Below are positions 7,087-16,149 of a DNA stretch of 64,000 nucleotides, piece after piece. The notes under the pieces are model-generated. The model had not been told where the DNA came from, did no database searches, and was given only the letters and a program-made list of their open reading frames with translations. Source of the DNA: Paenibacillus sp. BIC5C1 (GTDB lineage Bacteria; Bacillota; Bacilli; Paenibacillales; Paenibacillaceae); NCBI RefSeq assembly GCF_032399705.1, contig NZ_CP135922.1, positions 4,092,001 to 4,156,000 on the forward strand. Reading direction: 5' to 3'. Every line of letters begins with the position of its first letter. The first letter of the stretch is position 1. The translations under genes were made by a program, and so were the position numbers.

Positions 7087-7710
7087 ATGATGGCCAAACC
7101 AACTTTGCGGCATTTAAAAAAAGAAGCGACAGAGCAATCGCTGGCGATCGCAGCATTTGAACTTGCACTTGAACATGGTCTGGATGGCTTCGTTGTTGAA
7201 GATATCGTGCAAAAAGCCGGTTACTCCAGAAGAACTTTCGCAAACTATTTCACATGCAAGGAAGAAGCTGTTGCGATGGGAGCTACAGCTGTTCACAATA
7301 CTGCTGAGTTTGAGAATTTACTTACCATGATTCCCCCAAATACCTCCTTGCTTGACGTTCTGTATCAACTTATCCAGATGCAGCTTACAGCGGATCTCAT
7401 AGGAAGATTGCGAGAACTTTTGTTACTTTCGAAAAAATATCCGGTGTTAGAACCGCATTTCCTCGGGGTACTGCATCATATGCAGACGACTGCGCAAGAA
7501 ACATTGTTAGACTTGTCCAATGGAAATGATGACGAGGTATATACTTATCTACTTATAAACGCAGTTTACGGGATTATTCTTCCTTTAATTGACGGAAGGC
7601 TTAATGTGCTGCTCCCTGGACAAAAGAAAACGGACCACCCTAGCACTGAAGCTGTAGCATTCGATGAGTTTTTAGAAACCATGTTTGGTCATTTGCGCAA
7701 AGGATTCTAA
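7087..7710 (+). CDS. TetR-family repressor of the adjacent MMPL exporter
   Basis: The 207-residue protein has an N-terminal TetR domain (about residues 13-60). The recognition segment reads VEDIVQKAGYSRRTFANYFTCKEEAV, and a variable helical ligand domain follows. It precedes the exporter gene by 48 bp in the same direction, and a perfect 9-bp inverted repeat lies over the promoter. This arrangement is usual for local repressors of drug or lipid exporters. Two ATG codons in tandem (7087 and 7090) are possible starts and neither has an ideal ribosome binding site. The inducer is unknown. Confidence 0.85.
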   Translation: MMAKPTLRHLKKEATEQSLAIAAFELALEHGLDGFVVEDIVQKAGYSRRTFANYFTCKEEAVAMGATAVHNTAEFENLLTMIPPNTSLLDVLYQLIQMQLTADLIGRLRELLLLSKKYPVLEPHFLGVLHHMQTTAQETLLDLSNGNDDEVYTYLLINAVYGIILPLIDGRLNVLLPGQKKTDHPSTEAVAFDEFLETMFGHLRKGF

Positions 7711-7758
7711 TGCGCTAGCAACCCATAATCACCATAGAGGGAGTGTAAAATTAGAGAT

Positions 7759-10065
7759 ATGTCTACATTATTGTATAGATTGGGGAAAACGGCTTTTCGT
7801 AAACCGGGGTATTTCATCATCGGGTGGGTATTGATTCTGGGTGTTGTCATTTCTATGATCAGCATCAATGGCATTCATATTAGTTCTGAAATGAAAATTG
7901 AAGGCACAGAATCACAAAAGGTTTTGGATCAATTAGCTAAAGAATTACCAGCCGCCTCCGGCGGGCAAGGAAGTGTTGTGTTCAAAGCACCTGACAACGA
8001 GCGTCTGGATACGCCTGAACGTTTGGCTGCAGTGATGAAAGCTGTTAGTGAAGTATACGGATTGAAGGATGTGATTAATCCTGCCGATTATGCAGCTGAA
8101 GCTGGCAGTTCGGGTGCATCCGCAGACATGGCTCAGGCTGCCAATATGCAGCAATCAGCAACAGCCTCACCTCCTCCCTATGGACCTCTAATGGTGGATG
8201 GCGTTCCTGTACCTGGTGTCCTTCTCTCTTCTGATGGTAAAGTTGCTCTGTTTCAATTTCAGTTTACCATTGAGCAGTCTGCAATTACGCAAGATGTATT
8301 TGATTCTGTAATTGACTCCGTTATGTCTGCCCAACAAGGGACCAACATCACCGTGTTACCGGGCGAAACGCTCAAAACAGTAGCTATTGGAGTAGGCTCG
8401 GCAGAGATTATTGGACTGATCATTGCTGTCATTGTTTTGTTAATCACCTTGGGTTCCGTTGTTGCGGCAGGTCTGCCACTTGTCACCGCACTCCTCGGCG
8501 TTGCCATTGGAGTGGGTGGTGCATTCTCGATCTCCAAATTTATAGAAATGCCGAGTGTCACTTCCGTCCTGGCTCTCATGGTTGGTCTGGCCGTCGGAAT
8601 CGATTATGCTCTCTTCATTGTTAATCGCCAGCGCCGAATGATTATTGATCAGCGCTTGAGCGCACAAGAAGCAACAGCAAGAGCGATTGGCACATCGGGT
8701 AGCGCTGTATTCTTTGCTGGATTAACCGTTATTATTGCACTTTGCGGTATGCTTGTCATCGGCCTCACATTCTTATCTACGATGGCTTTAGTTGCCGCAG
8801 CTACCGTTCTTATTAATGTATTTGTTGCCCTTACTCTATTGCCCGCTTTACTTGGATTGGTGGGTGAACGCATCTGTTCCACTAAAGCACGCGAGAAAAG
8901 TACAAAACATCCTAAAGCGGCTGGCCACGGGATCGCTCACAGATGGGTGAAATTCGTTATCAAGTATCGTTGGATCACAATTATTGCCATCGTCGTGCTT
9001 CTTGGCGCGGCAGCCACTCCTATAACAAAAATGGAAATGGGTATTCCGGGAGCTTCTTCAGCTAATCTGGACACGACAGCAAGACAGGGTTATGACGCAA
9101 TATCCGAAGGCTTTGGAGAAGGATTTAACGGACCACTTATTCTGGTCGCGGAGCCTAACAATTCTTCCGCGCAGGTGACTCCGGAACTCTTGGGCAATGT
9201 CATGAAGGAACTCCAAAGCCAAAATAACGTTGCACAGGTTACACCGCTAGGCATGACAGAAGATCTGGCTATCTTTAGTCTTATTCCCGGCACAGGTCCT
9301 AACGATAAAATCACCAAAGATTTGGTGAATGAACTACGATCTACTGAATCGAGCGTTGCGAAGACGAATGACGTTAAGATTGGTGTTACGGGATTCACTG
9401 CCGTTAACATTGATATGTCAGCGAAATTAGCGCAGGTATTCCCTATCTATGTAGGAATTATTATCTTGCTGTCGCTTATCATTCTGCTGTTGGTATTTCG
9501 TTCGATCATCGTTCCAATTAAAGCAACTATCGGTTTCCTTCTTAGCATTCTGGCTACTTTCGGGATCACTACTGCTGTATTCCAATGGGGCTGGCTCCAT
9601 TCGCTCTTTGGTTTCGACACTGGCGGCCCGCTGCTGAGCTTTATGCCCATCATCGTGACAGGTATCCTGTATGGCTTGGCAATGGACTATCAGGTCTTCC
9701 TTGTCAGTTCGATGCGGGAATCATACGTACACGGTCACAGAGGAACAGAGTCTGTTGTTCATGGTTATAATCAAGTAAGTCGCGTAGTTGTTGCAGCAGC
9801 TGTAATCATGGTCTCGGTATTTGCAGGGTTCATCTTCACAGATGACGTCATGATCAAACAGATTGGTTTTACATTAGCTGTAGGAATTCTGATTGATGCT
9901 TTCATTATTCGGATGGGATTGGTTCCTGCCATCATGGCTATTTTCGGTGACAAGGCTTGGTCACTTCCAAAATGGCTGGATCGCATTCTACCAAATCTCG
10001 ACGTTGAGGGCGAGAAGCTGATTGCTACGCTTCACGCTAAAGATCATTCCAACTCCAAGTCTTAA
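7759..10065 (+). CDS. MMPL/RND-family membrane exporter (YdfJ-like)
   Basis: The 768-residue membrane protein has the two-fold MMPL plan: one transmembrane helix, a large extracellular domain, then five or so helices, all repeated once. The family proton-relay motifs are clear in both halves (GLAVGIDYALFIVNRQR in the first, YGLAMDYQVFLVSS in the second). MMPL proteins of Firmicutes export lipids, peptides or drugs using the proton gradient. GGGAGTG precedes ATG at 7759. It is the second gene of the TetR operon and ends at a strong terminator. The first extracellular loop carries a low-complexity stretch rich in Ala, Ser and Pro. The substrate is not predictable. Confidence 0.92.
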   Translation: MSTLLYRLGKTAFRKPGYFIIGWVLILGVVISMISINGIHISSEMKIEGTESQKVLDQLAKELPAASGGQGSVVFKAPDNERLDTPERLAAVMKAVSEVYGLKDVINPADYAAEAGSSGASADMAQAANMQQSATASPPPYGPLMVDGVPVPGVLLSSDGKVALFQFQFTIEQSAITQDVFDSVIDSVMSAQQGTNITVLPGETLKTVAIGVGSAEIIGLIIAVIVLLITLGSVVAAGLPLVTALLGVAIGVGGAFSISKFIEMPSVTSVLALMVGLAVGIDYALFIVNRQRRMIIDQRLSAQEATARAIGTSGSAVFFAGLTVIIALCGMLVIGLTFLSTMALVAAATVLINVFVALTLLPALLGLVGERICSTKAREKSTKHPKAAGHGIAHRWVKFVIKYRWITIIAIVVLLGAAATPITKMEMGIPGASSANLDTTARQGYDAISEGFGEGFNGPLILVAEPNNSSAQVTPELLGNVMKELQSQNNVAQVTPLGMTEDLAIFSLIPGTGPNDKITKDLVNELRSTESSVAKTNDVKIGVTGFTAVNIDMSAKLAQVFPIYVGIIILLSLIILLLVFRSIIVPIKATIGFLLSILATFGITTAVFQWGWLHSLFGFDTGGPLLSFMPIIVTGILYGLAMDYQVFLVSSMRESYVHGHRGTESVVHGYNQVSRVVVAAAVIMVSVFAGFIFTDDVMIKQIGFTLAVGILIDAFIIRMGLVPAIMAIFGDKAWSLPKWLDRILPNLDVEGEKLIATLHAKDHSNSKS

Positions 10066-10086
10066 TAAGGATTTGAATCATAGTAT

Positions 10087-10131
10087 AAAACGAAAGCCCG
10101 TTGACCAGTCCAGTCAATGGGCTTTCGTTTT
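10087..10131 (+). terminator. Terminator of the TetR-MMPL operon
   Basis: A 19-bp stem (10087-10105 with 10113-10131, one G-U pair on the plus strand) has a 7-nt loop and a U-rich tail. It lies 22 bp after the exporter stop. Confidence 0.9.
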
Positions 10132-10183
10132 GTTTTACTTCCGTTTTAAAAAATTGATTCATAGGAGTTGTTCCTGTCCAAGC

Positions 10184-10795
10184 TTATGACACATCATATT
10201 TCACTCCATATATATTGAAGATGGCCTTGTATTTATTTTCAAAGATGGTCCAACGATGTTCTGCTCCATACTTTCCATGCAAAGCCCTCAAATAATGGTT
10301 AGCGGCTGTTACCTCCCCGGATTTCAGAAGGAGATGGAAGCTCTCTTCACTTAGATGCAAAAAGGGACCTGACATGTAATAATCAACAATGGATCTCGCA
10401 TCGGTCATCGTTTCAAAGAACCGTATTACTTCTTCCAACCCGGGCAGCAGCACTGCTATCAAATCATCCTTATTCGTATCAGGAGTAACTGCGAATCGAT
10501 CCGGAACAGCCTGAACAATTTCCCCGATTCTTGCTCTGAAGTGACACTCGGGTTCAAGGGGTGCCGTCAAAATCTCTTTTGATTGAATTTGTGCTAACTC
10601 CACTGAGTAAATGCCGCAGTTCACATAAAACATGACATTATCCGCCGAATTTCCAAAGGATTTTTGAAAATTGAACATGTAAACAAGGTCGTCTGCTTTT
10701 CTACTGAAATTTAAACTCTTCTTTGTATAACCGTAATTGGAAAGCAACGGCTTTACATCCTGTTTGATCAGATCGTTAAAGAGCTGCTGCAACAC
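10184..10795 (-). CDS. DUF4304 domain protein
   Basis: The 203-residue protein matches the DUF4304 pattern: an N-terminal helix with VKPLLSNYGYTKKSLNFSRK, then short beta strands (LVYMFNFQKS, FYVNCGIYS), and a later helical part. It has no signal peptide or membrane segment. Its function is unknown; such proteins are common singletons in Bacilli, sometimes near toxin-immunity genes. The start is GTG at 10795 or TTG at 10792; GGAGGG just upstream favours the TTG by spacing. It reads convergently with the MMPL operon and follows LysR by 40 bp. Confidence 0.7.
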   Translation of the reverse strand: MLQQLFNDLIKQDVKPLLSNYGYTKKSLNFSRKADDLVYMFNFQKSFGNSADNVMFYVNCGIYSVELAQIQSKEILTAPLEPECHFRARIGEIVQAVPDRFAVTPDTNKDDLIAVLLPGLEEVIRFFETMTDARSIVDYYMSGPFLHLSEESFHLLLKSGEVTAANHYLRALHGKYGAEHRWTIFENKYKAIFNIYGVKYDVS

Positions 10796-10835
10796 AATCC
10801 CTCCTTCTCCTAACCAACTCCATCAGTTTAGCGCT

Positions 10836-11708
10836 TTACTTTTTTAAGCTTTCCATAAAATCGTGCAGCGCGTTGGATACCCACTTCTTCGGATGAAGAA
10901 CGAGCTGTATTTCGAGTTGGAGCTCTGCATGTTCAAGGGGTAAGGCTTTCAACTCTCCCCGCTCGATTTCTTCCATTACAGCCATTTGCGGCAGAATCGA
11001 AATGCCCTCCCCTGACTTAATACTTCTTTTGATCGCCTCCGGATTGCCAAGTTCCAGACCGATCCGATAAGGGATTGAATTTCCGCGAAGCACTCTTTCA
11101 AGCAGCTGTCTGTAATTGCAGGTATCTTCAGGCATTATCCATTCCATATCCTTTAGATCATTCAATTCAATCTGCGCCTTGATGATCAGCGGATGCTGAG
11201 GATGGACGATCAACAAAAGCGGTTCCTGGCGAATGGTAATCCACTGCAAAGCCGGATCGCTCGAATCATCTGCGAGAATAAGTCCGATATCGGCTTCACC
11301 TTCCCTGACCTGATGCAAAATTAACCCCTCACGATTCGTATGCAATCGTATGTTCAGATCAGGGTATTCCTTACGAGTGGCTTGCATATATGGAGGTAAA
11401 AAGTAAGAAGCGATAGAGTCCATCGTACCAATCGTTAAGGAGCCACCACCCTGCTTCGCCATTTTTTCCTTGGACTGTTCAAACAGTTCCAACATCTGTC
11501 CGGCAAGCTTGAACAACTCTTCCCCGGCAGAAGTCAGACGAATCTTGTTATTGCTGTAGCGTTCAAACAGTTTGACTTGATATGCTTTTTCCAGCTTCTG
11601 AATTTGCGTAGTAACACTCGATTGTGCATAACCCAGTACTTCTGCAGCTCTAGTGAAGCTCTCGCGAATGGCAACTTCTCTGAATGTCTGAAGATAGATT
11701 AAATCCAA
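10836..11708 (-). CDS. LysR-family regulator, divergent from the DapA-like gene
   Basis: A 290-residue LysR protein. The winged helix-turn-helix occupies about residues 1-60 (LIYLQTFREVAIRESFTRAAEVLGYAQSSVTTQIQKLE), followed by a two-lobe effector domain of the CysB/CbbR type. TTG at 11708 was chosen because GAGGTGA lies five bases before it and it gives the normal family start and length; longer in-frame starts lack a binding site. The gene faces away from the DapA-like gene across about 110 bp, the standard arrangement for a LysR activator of its neighbour. The effector is unknown. Confidence 0.88.
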   Translation of the reverse strand: MDLIYLQTFREVAIRESFTRAAEVLGYAQSSVTTQIQKLEKAYQVKLFERYSNNKIRLTSAGEELFKLAGQMLELFEQSKEKMAKQGGGSLTIGTMDSIASYFLPPYMQATRKEYPDLNIRLHTNREGLILHQVREGEADIGLILADDSSDPALQWITIRQEPLLLIVHPQHPLIIKAQIELNDLKDMEWIMPEDTCNYRQLLERVLRGNSIPYRIGLELGNPEAIKRSIKSGEGISILPQMAVMEEIERGELKALPLEHAELQLEIQLVLHPKKWVSNALHDFMESLKK

Positions 11709-11819
11709 CTTGCTCACCTCATCGAAAATATTGATGACAACTATCATTTGTTATAGGTAACTGTGATGCTGGTTCCTATGTTACATTAGTTTCAATATAA
11801 CGGGAAGAGGTAGTTGATT

Positions 11820-12716
11820 ATGATGAATGAACAACATGTTCAAGGAATTTATATACCGGTAATTGCCCCTTTTTCGGACGACAACAAGCTCGACATTGAA
11901 TCGTATCGCAAATATGTTACCCATCTTGCCAAACACGACATTCAGGGATTGGTCGTAAACGGCACGACCGGAGAATCTCCGACTGTCTCCTGGGATGAAG
12001 TAAAACAGATGGTGGAAGTAACGAAAGAGATTTTGACAAGTCTGAACAAATCCATCCCCCTCGTCGTGGGGACAGGAACAAATGATACCTATTCAACGGT
12101 TCATCGGACTGAAATGGCTGCTGAATTAGGAGCAGATGCTGCCCTGGTAGTCACTCCTTATTACAACAGACCGACGCAAGAAGGAATTCTAGAGCATTTT
12201 TCCAATGCATCCCGGACCGGATTACCGATTCTAGTCTATGAGATTCCGGCTCGAACCGGTAGTCGCATGACCTTGGATACGATGAGAAAAGTCATGGATC
12301 TGGATGGGGTTATTGGCCTGAAGGACAGCACTGGCGGTTTGGATCTGCTGCTGGCGTTAACCCAATATGAGATGAAACCTGTACTTTGCGGCGAAGATGC
12401 GTATTTCCATGCGATGCTGTGTCAAGGTGCTGCAGGCGGGATGGTGGCCTCTGCCAACATTCATACCCAACGGTATGTGGACGTGTATCAACGCTTTGCA
12501 TCTGGTGACGTGAATGGGTCAAGAGACAGCTTTAAGCAGCTGCAGCCTCTGATTAGTGATGTATTTGCAGAACCTGCTCCAGCCTCGATCAAATGGTGGC
12601 TTGCTCAGCAACAGCTGATCGCCACGGCAAAACTGCGTCTGCCACTGACTGCCGCATCGGAAAAAGCAAAACAAAGGTTGTCGGATACACTCGCAGAGAT
12701 GGTTGTACCTTCTTAA
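11820..12716 (+). CDS. dapA-like: Dihydrodipicolinate-synthase-family aldolase/lyase
   Basis: The 298-residue protein is a TIM-barrel N-acetylneuraminate-lyase/DapA superfamily member. VVNGTTGESPT binds pyruvate, YYNRPTQEG and YEIPARTG carry the conserved Tyr and Arg, and the Schiff-base lysine lies in IGLKDSTGG. These residues fit true 4-hydroxy-tetrahydrodipicolinate synthase (aspartate semialdehyde plus pyruvate, lysine and spore dipicolinate pathway). It stands alone beside a LysR gene rather than in a lysine operon, so a paralogue using another aldehyde is possible. ATG at 11820 has GAGG nine bases upstream. A hairpin at 12789-12826 ends the transcript. Confidence 0.85.
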   Translation: MMNEQHVQGIYIPVIAPFSDDNKLDIESYRKYVTHLAKHDIQGLVVNGTTGESPTVSWDEVKQMVEVTKEILTSLNKSIPLVVGTGTNDTYSTVHRTEMAAELGADAALVVTPYYNRPTQEGILEHFSNASRTGLPILVYEIPARTGSRMTLDTMRKVMDLDGVIGLKDSTGGLDLLLALTQYEMKPVLCGEDAYFHAMLCQGAAGGMVASANIHTQRYVDVYQRFASGDVNGSRDSFKQLQPLISDVFAEPAPASIKWWLAQQQLIATAKLRLPLTAASEKAKQRLSDTLAEMVVPS

Positions 12717-12788
12717 AAAAGCGCAAATCTTGCTACGATTGATGAATACATTGATCTGATAAAATGAGACATAATGGAATGGGAAATA

Positions 12789-12826
12789 AAAACAACCAGT
12801 ATGGATACATCCATCCTGGTTGTTTT
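12789..12826 (+). terminator. Terminator after the DapA-like gene
   Basis: The arms AAAACAACCAG and CTGGTTGTTTT (11 bp, 12789-12799 and 12816-12826) form a stem that is imperfectly extended inward. The A/T feet let it work on both strands, but the nearest upstream gene is the DapA-like one. Confidence 0.8.
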
Positions 12827-12903
12827 ACGTTTAAACACAGATTTTCAGACGGAAATCGAGGTATTGCTAATCCCCAAGGGGATGCTGATCCCTACTTTGA
12901 ATA

Positions 12904-14118
12904 TTAAAAGTAATCCGAAAAGTAAGGCGCCTGCTGCTCAATAGCATCTTCTAATAAATCAAGCGTTTCTGGATCACACTTAATGCGTCCAATCTTATGC
13001 AAATATTCAGGACGCTTATAGCCCAACAACATCGTCGTCATGGTTTGGATACTTATGCTATCTTCACTACGTCGACTTTGACTCCGAATTACTCTTCCGC
13101 CTCCATTCGGTTCAATTTGTAGAGTAAATGTGCCCTGATTCCATGACAGTAAAGGGTCTTGCAAAGTAAAGGTCCACTCTCTATCCATCGCTGCGGGTTT
13201 GAACGGATATTTTGAGATGAATTGCTCAATGTCCACGATCCGTGCCATAAAGTAAGGCGAAATGGTTTCCTTAATATCCGCATCTTCCAGCAAAAAAGCA
13301 AGCTGTTCATCGGTGTGAATATTGCCTACCACTTTAGATATCATTGAAAAATGCGCACTAATGAAATTCCACAGTCCACTTCGTGCCTCTTCGTGAATGA
13401 AGATCATATCTTTGACGTGGAATACTTCTTCTTCAATCCAATATAAAATGTAGCCATCCGGTTGACCATCTTCACCATAGTAGACGGCTGCAGTTAAATC
13501 ATCTGAATCCCACCGCCAATACTCACTCCACGCCAGCTCTTTCCGCAGCATGGCTCCATGGGTTTGCATTGAAAAGCGTTCATAAGCCAGCTTCACATCT
13601 TCGCTGTCAGGTTCTACACGTGCCACATCACCAGAAACAGGTTTGTTTTTGGGTAATTGGAAGTCTTGAACCTCAAACACGATTTTATCAGAAATGATCT
13701 CCCAGCCTTTACGGCGATAATACGGTATGGAGTAGGGATACAAATACGAAATGGATTGTTTCTTTTCACGCATATTGGTGAGTGCTTGCAGCAGCAGTTT
13801 ATTCATTAAGCCCTGACCGGAATATTCAGGAAAAGTTCCGACACCTGTGACGCCACCCATAGCGTAAGTTTGGTTAAATATCCGAACCTCAAATGGATAT
13901 ATGGATACCTGAGAAATCAGTTTTTCTCCATCGAACCATCCAAGTACATCTGCCTGTTGTAAGACAGGTGACTTTTCATGGAGAATTTCGTTTTCTTTCC
14001 AGCCATGTTTGTGAAGATCATTATGAGTGACCTGAAATACATAGCGTAACAGCTGACTATATTGTTCTAAATGTGATAAATCTACTTTTTTCATTTTTAG
14101 ATTTTGCTTACGATGCAT
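12904..14118 (-). CDS. Eis-like GNAT N-acetyltransferase with SCP2-type C-terminal domain
   Basis: The 404-residue protein has the three-part plan of the Eis (enhanced intracellular survival) family. An N-terminal GNAT fold contains the acetyl-CoA loop GVGTFPEYSGQGLMNKLL (about residues 90-115) and the YPYSIPYYRRKGWE segment. A second degenerate GNAT domain follows, then a sterol-carrier-like C-terminus with FTLQIEPNGGG. Family members acetylate amines, including some aminoglycosides, in the cytoplasm. The start at 14118 has GGGAGA upstream. The gene lies 82 bp downstream of the TetX-like gene on the same strand, so read-through is possible. The substrate is unknown. Confidence 0.88.
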   Translation of the reverse strand: MHRKQNLKMKKVDLSHLEQYSQLLRYVFQVTHNDLHKHGWKENEILHEKSPVLQQADVLGWFDGEKLISQVSIYPFEVRIFNQTYAMGGVTGVGTFPEYSGQGLMNKLLLQALTNMREKKQSISYLYPYSIPYYRRKGWEIISDKIVFEVQDFQLPKNKPVSGDVARVEPDSEDVKLAYERFSMQTHGAMLRKELAWSEYWRWDSDDLTAAVYYGEDGQPDGYILYWIEEEVFHVKDMIFIHEEARSGLWNFISAHFSMISKVVGNIHTDEQLAFLLEDADIKETISPYFMARIVDIEQFISKYPFKPAAMDREWTFTLQDPLLSWNQGTFTLQIEPNGGGRVIRSQSRRSEDSISIQTMTTMLLGYKRPEYLHKIGRIKCDPETLDLLEDAIEQQAPYFSDYF

Positions 14119-14200
14119 GCCAGTTATTCTCCCTTGGTTTTAAATTATATGATTTACCAATTGCTTCAGAATAATGCTGGCAATGATCTGATCATAATGA

Positions 14201-15376
14201 TTAAGAGCTTGTTTTTACCTCTCTAAGTTTCCCTGTCGAATCTCTAAGGATAATATCCAGAAACTTATGCGCTGCATTATGTGAGAAGCTGAGCTTAAGA
14301 TTCATATCCGATTCCAGTGTTGCTTTAGAGCTATATGCAAACATTTTTTCCTCATAGTGCTCTAAAGCCGTTTTTAGATCGCTGTGATTAGCAAGAGATA
14401 AACCTAACTCGGCTGCATCAAGCATGGCAATATTCGCTCCTTTTCCTGCAAATGGAGACATTAAGTGTGCAGAATCTCCTATGAGAGTGACCCCGTCCTT
14501 ATGCGTCCAGCTGTGGTCGATTGGCAGCATATAGATTCTACGAGGCAACATCTCTCCATCAGAATAACGAATGTAATTTTTCAAGTCATCACTCCAATCG
14601 GATAATAATTGGAGCAGAGATTCTTTTGCCATGGCTGGCTGTTCGAAGTTAATACCGCAATGATCCAGCCATTCTTTCTCAATCTTGAAAGCCAAATAAG
14701 CTCGGATGCGGCCGTCACCATTAAGCTGAGCCATAATCGCTTTTTGATCTTGGAATGCAAACATACTCCCTTTCCCGTTAAACTCGGCTAAATCCGGGTG
14801 ATTTTCATCAACATTTGATATCCCCATCTCAACCGCGCTTATTCCCGTATAGATGGGCTGCACATCCGAGAGAAACTCACGAACTTTTGAAAAGGCACCG
14901 TCAGCACCAACAACAAGATCTGCAATTTCTGTATGCTCATTCTCAAATTGCAACTCAAGCTGACCATTGTCTAGTGAATGTATACTTTTTAGGTGATGGC
15001 CCCATTTTATTGTGTTTGGTTCAATAGAATCCAATAACAATTTGCGAAGTACGCCACGATCTATCTCAGGTCTATGGTTATCTTCGGGACCTGAAATTTC
15101 GTCCCAATAGACTTTTCCGGTTTTATCCAGAAGTCGTAAGTCCTGACCTTCATAACGAGCATTCACTTCGAATTCCTTTATCAGTCCAGCTACCTCCAAT
15201 GCAAATTGACCTGACTCAGGATGCATATCAAGTGTGCCGCCTTGTTGACGAGAGTTGGAGGAAGGTTCACGCTCATATACAGTAGCCTTCATTCCATTTT
15301 GCTGCAGAATACGAGCCAGCGTTAATCCCGAAGGACCACCACCAATGATAGCAATACGGGCATTTTTATTTGACAT
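14201..15376 (-). CDS. FAD-dependent monooxygenase resembling TetX
   Basis: The 391-residue protein is a single-component class A flavin monooxygenase. It has the Rossmann motif GGGPSGL near the N-terminus, a GADGAFSKVR motif in the middle and GDSAHLMSPFAGKGAN for the FAD ribityl chain. Segments such as VYEREP, GGTLDMH, PEIDRGVLRKLLLDSI and the C-terminal ALEHYEEKMFAYS run parallel to TetX, which hydroxylates and inactivates tetracyclines. Whether this one accepts tetracycline is unknown; relatives act on many aromatics. ATG at 15376 is preferred over TTG at 15394 because AAGGGAGA precedes it. A near-perfect Fur box lies 86 bp upstream. Confidence 0.85.
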   Translation of the reverse strand: MSNKNARIAIIGGGPSGLTLARILQQNGMKATVYEREPSSNSRQQGGTLDMHPESGQFALEVAGLIKEFEVNARYEGQDLRLLDKTGKVYWDEISGPEDNHRPEIDRGVLRKLLLDSIEPNTIKWGHHLKSIHSLDNGQLELQFENEHTEIADLVVGADGAFSKVREFLSDVQPIYTGISAVEMGISNVDENHPDLAEFNGKGSMFAFQDQKAIMAQLNGDGRIRAYLAFKIEKEWLDHCGINFEQPAMAKESLLQLLSDWSDDLKNYIRYSDGEMLPRRIYMLPIDHSWTHKDGVTLIGDSAHLMSPFAGKGANIAMLDAAELGLSLANHSDLKTALEHYEEKMFAYSSKATLESDMNLKLSFSHNAAHKFLDIILRDSTGKLREVKTSS

Positions 15377-15461
15377 ATGAAAATCTCCCTTCAATCTTCA
15401 ATGAATTGTTAAGATAAATAGAATACCATTAAAATATTATTTACCTGTAAACAATAATAGT

Positions 15462-15476
15462 TGATAAAGATTATCA
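15462..15476. promoter_or_regulatory. Fur-type box upstream of the TetX-like gene
   Basis: TGATAAAGATTATCA matches the 15-bp Bacillus Fur consensus TGATAATnATTATCA at every fixed position but one. It is less similar to PerR or Zur boxes. It predicts iron control of the TetX-like monooxygenase. Confidence 0.7.
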
Positions 15477-15801
15477 TTGTCAAATAATAACGTGGTGATG
15501 TCCATATCATAGAATACTAACGTTTGTTTTTAGAAAAAACATGCTAGAATTAAGAAAGTATCATTATATTCTGACATTCAGCTTGAAACCGATAAAATTC
15601 TTGCTGTGTTTCTCTTTCCAATTTAAATGTTAACCCCTCTACTCATAAAAATATTACAACCCAATTTATTGTAAACTTGTTAACTAAATTATTGAACTAA
15701 ATGCTATTCACCATACGTTAAAACACGTTAGCCTTCTGTTTATAAAAATCCAGACATGTGTTGGTCCTCTCATGTGAGGCAAGATTTCATACTCACAAAA
15801 A

Positions 15802-15824
15802 AAAGCCGCTAAAATAGCGACTTT
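15802..15824 (-). terminator. Terminator of the barnase-barstar pair
   Basis: A 9-bp stem (15802-15810 with 15816-15824) is fully paired only in minus-strand RNA, where one pair is G-U, and has an A run on the plus strand that becomes U on the minus. It lies 35 bp past the barstar stop. Confidence 0.75.
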
Positions 15825-15858
15825 CAATGGGTCCATCTTATTGCCTCACACAAACCAA

Positions 15859-16134
15859 CTAGTTTCTCAACTCCAATGTAAATCCTTCCAGCTCTTCTTC
15901 AGCTTCATGCATCAGGTCCAGCAACTGATCTGCGTACTCTCCAAGAGACTTCCGACTTGCATCAAAATCAATCCACTGAATGGTAAGTGGCATAGGGATA
16001 AATCCAGTCAGGCAATCCCATAATGCGTCCAAATTCCGACCATATGTTTGACCTAATTCAAGACTGGTCTGAAGGACGTCATGTAATTCTTCTCTTCCAT
16101 GAATGTCCTTTCCATTAATGACAATTGTCTTCAT
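15859..16134 (-). CDS. Barstar-family ribonuclease inhibitor
   Basis: The 91 residues match barstar closely in length and order: an opening INGKDI strand, the inhibitory helix region with TYGRNLDALWDCLTGFI, which holds the Asp and Trp that plug the barnase active site, and a C-terminal helix ending in GFTLELRN. It acts in the cytoplasm by binding the nuclease one to one. AAAGGTG precedes the ATG. It starts 15 bp after the barnase gene ends and is the last gene before the terminator, so toxin and antidote are made together. Recognition is firm. Confidence 0.93.
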   Translation of the reverse strand: MKTIVINGKDIHGREELHDVLQTSLELGQTYGRNLDALWDCLTGFIPMPLTIQWIDFDASRKSLGEYADQLLDLMHEAEEELEGFTLELRN

Positions 16135-16149
16135 ATTATCACCTTTTCC

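Noticed and set aside
7945..9986. Several open frames of 60-106 codons antisense to the MMPL gene
   Set aside because: They lie wholly within a well-recognised membrane protein gene, lack ribosome sites, and are explained by its codon pattern on the opposite strand.
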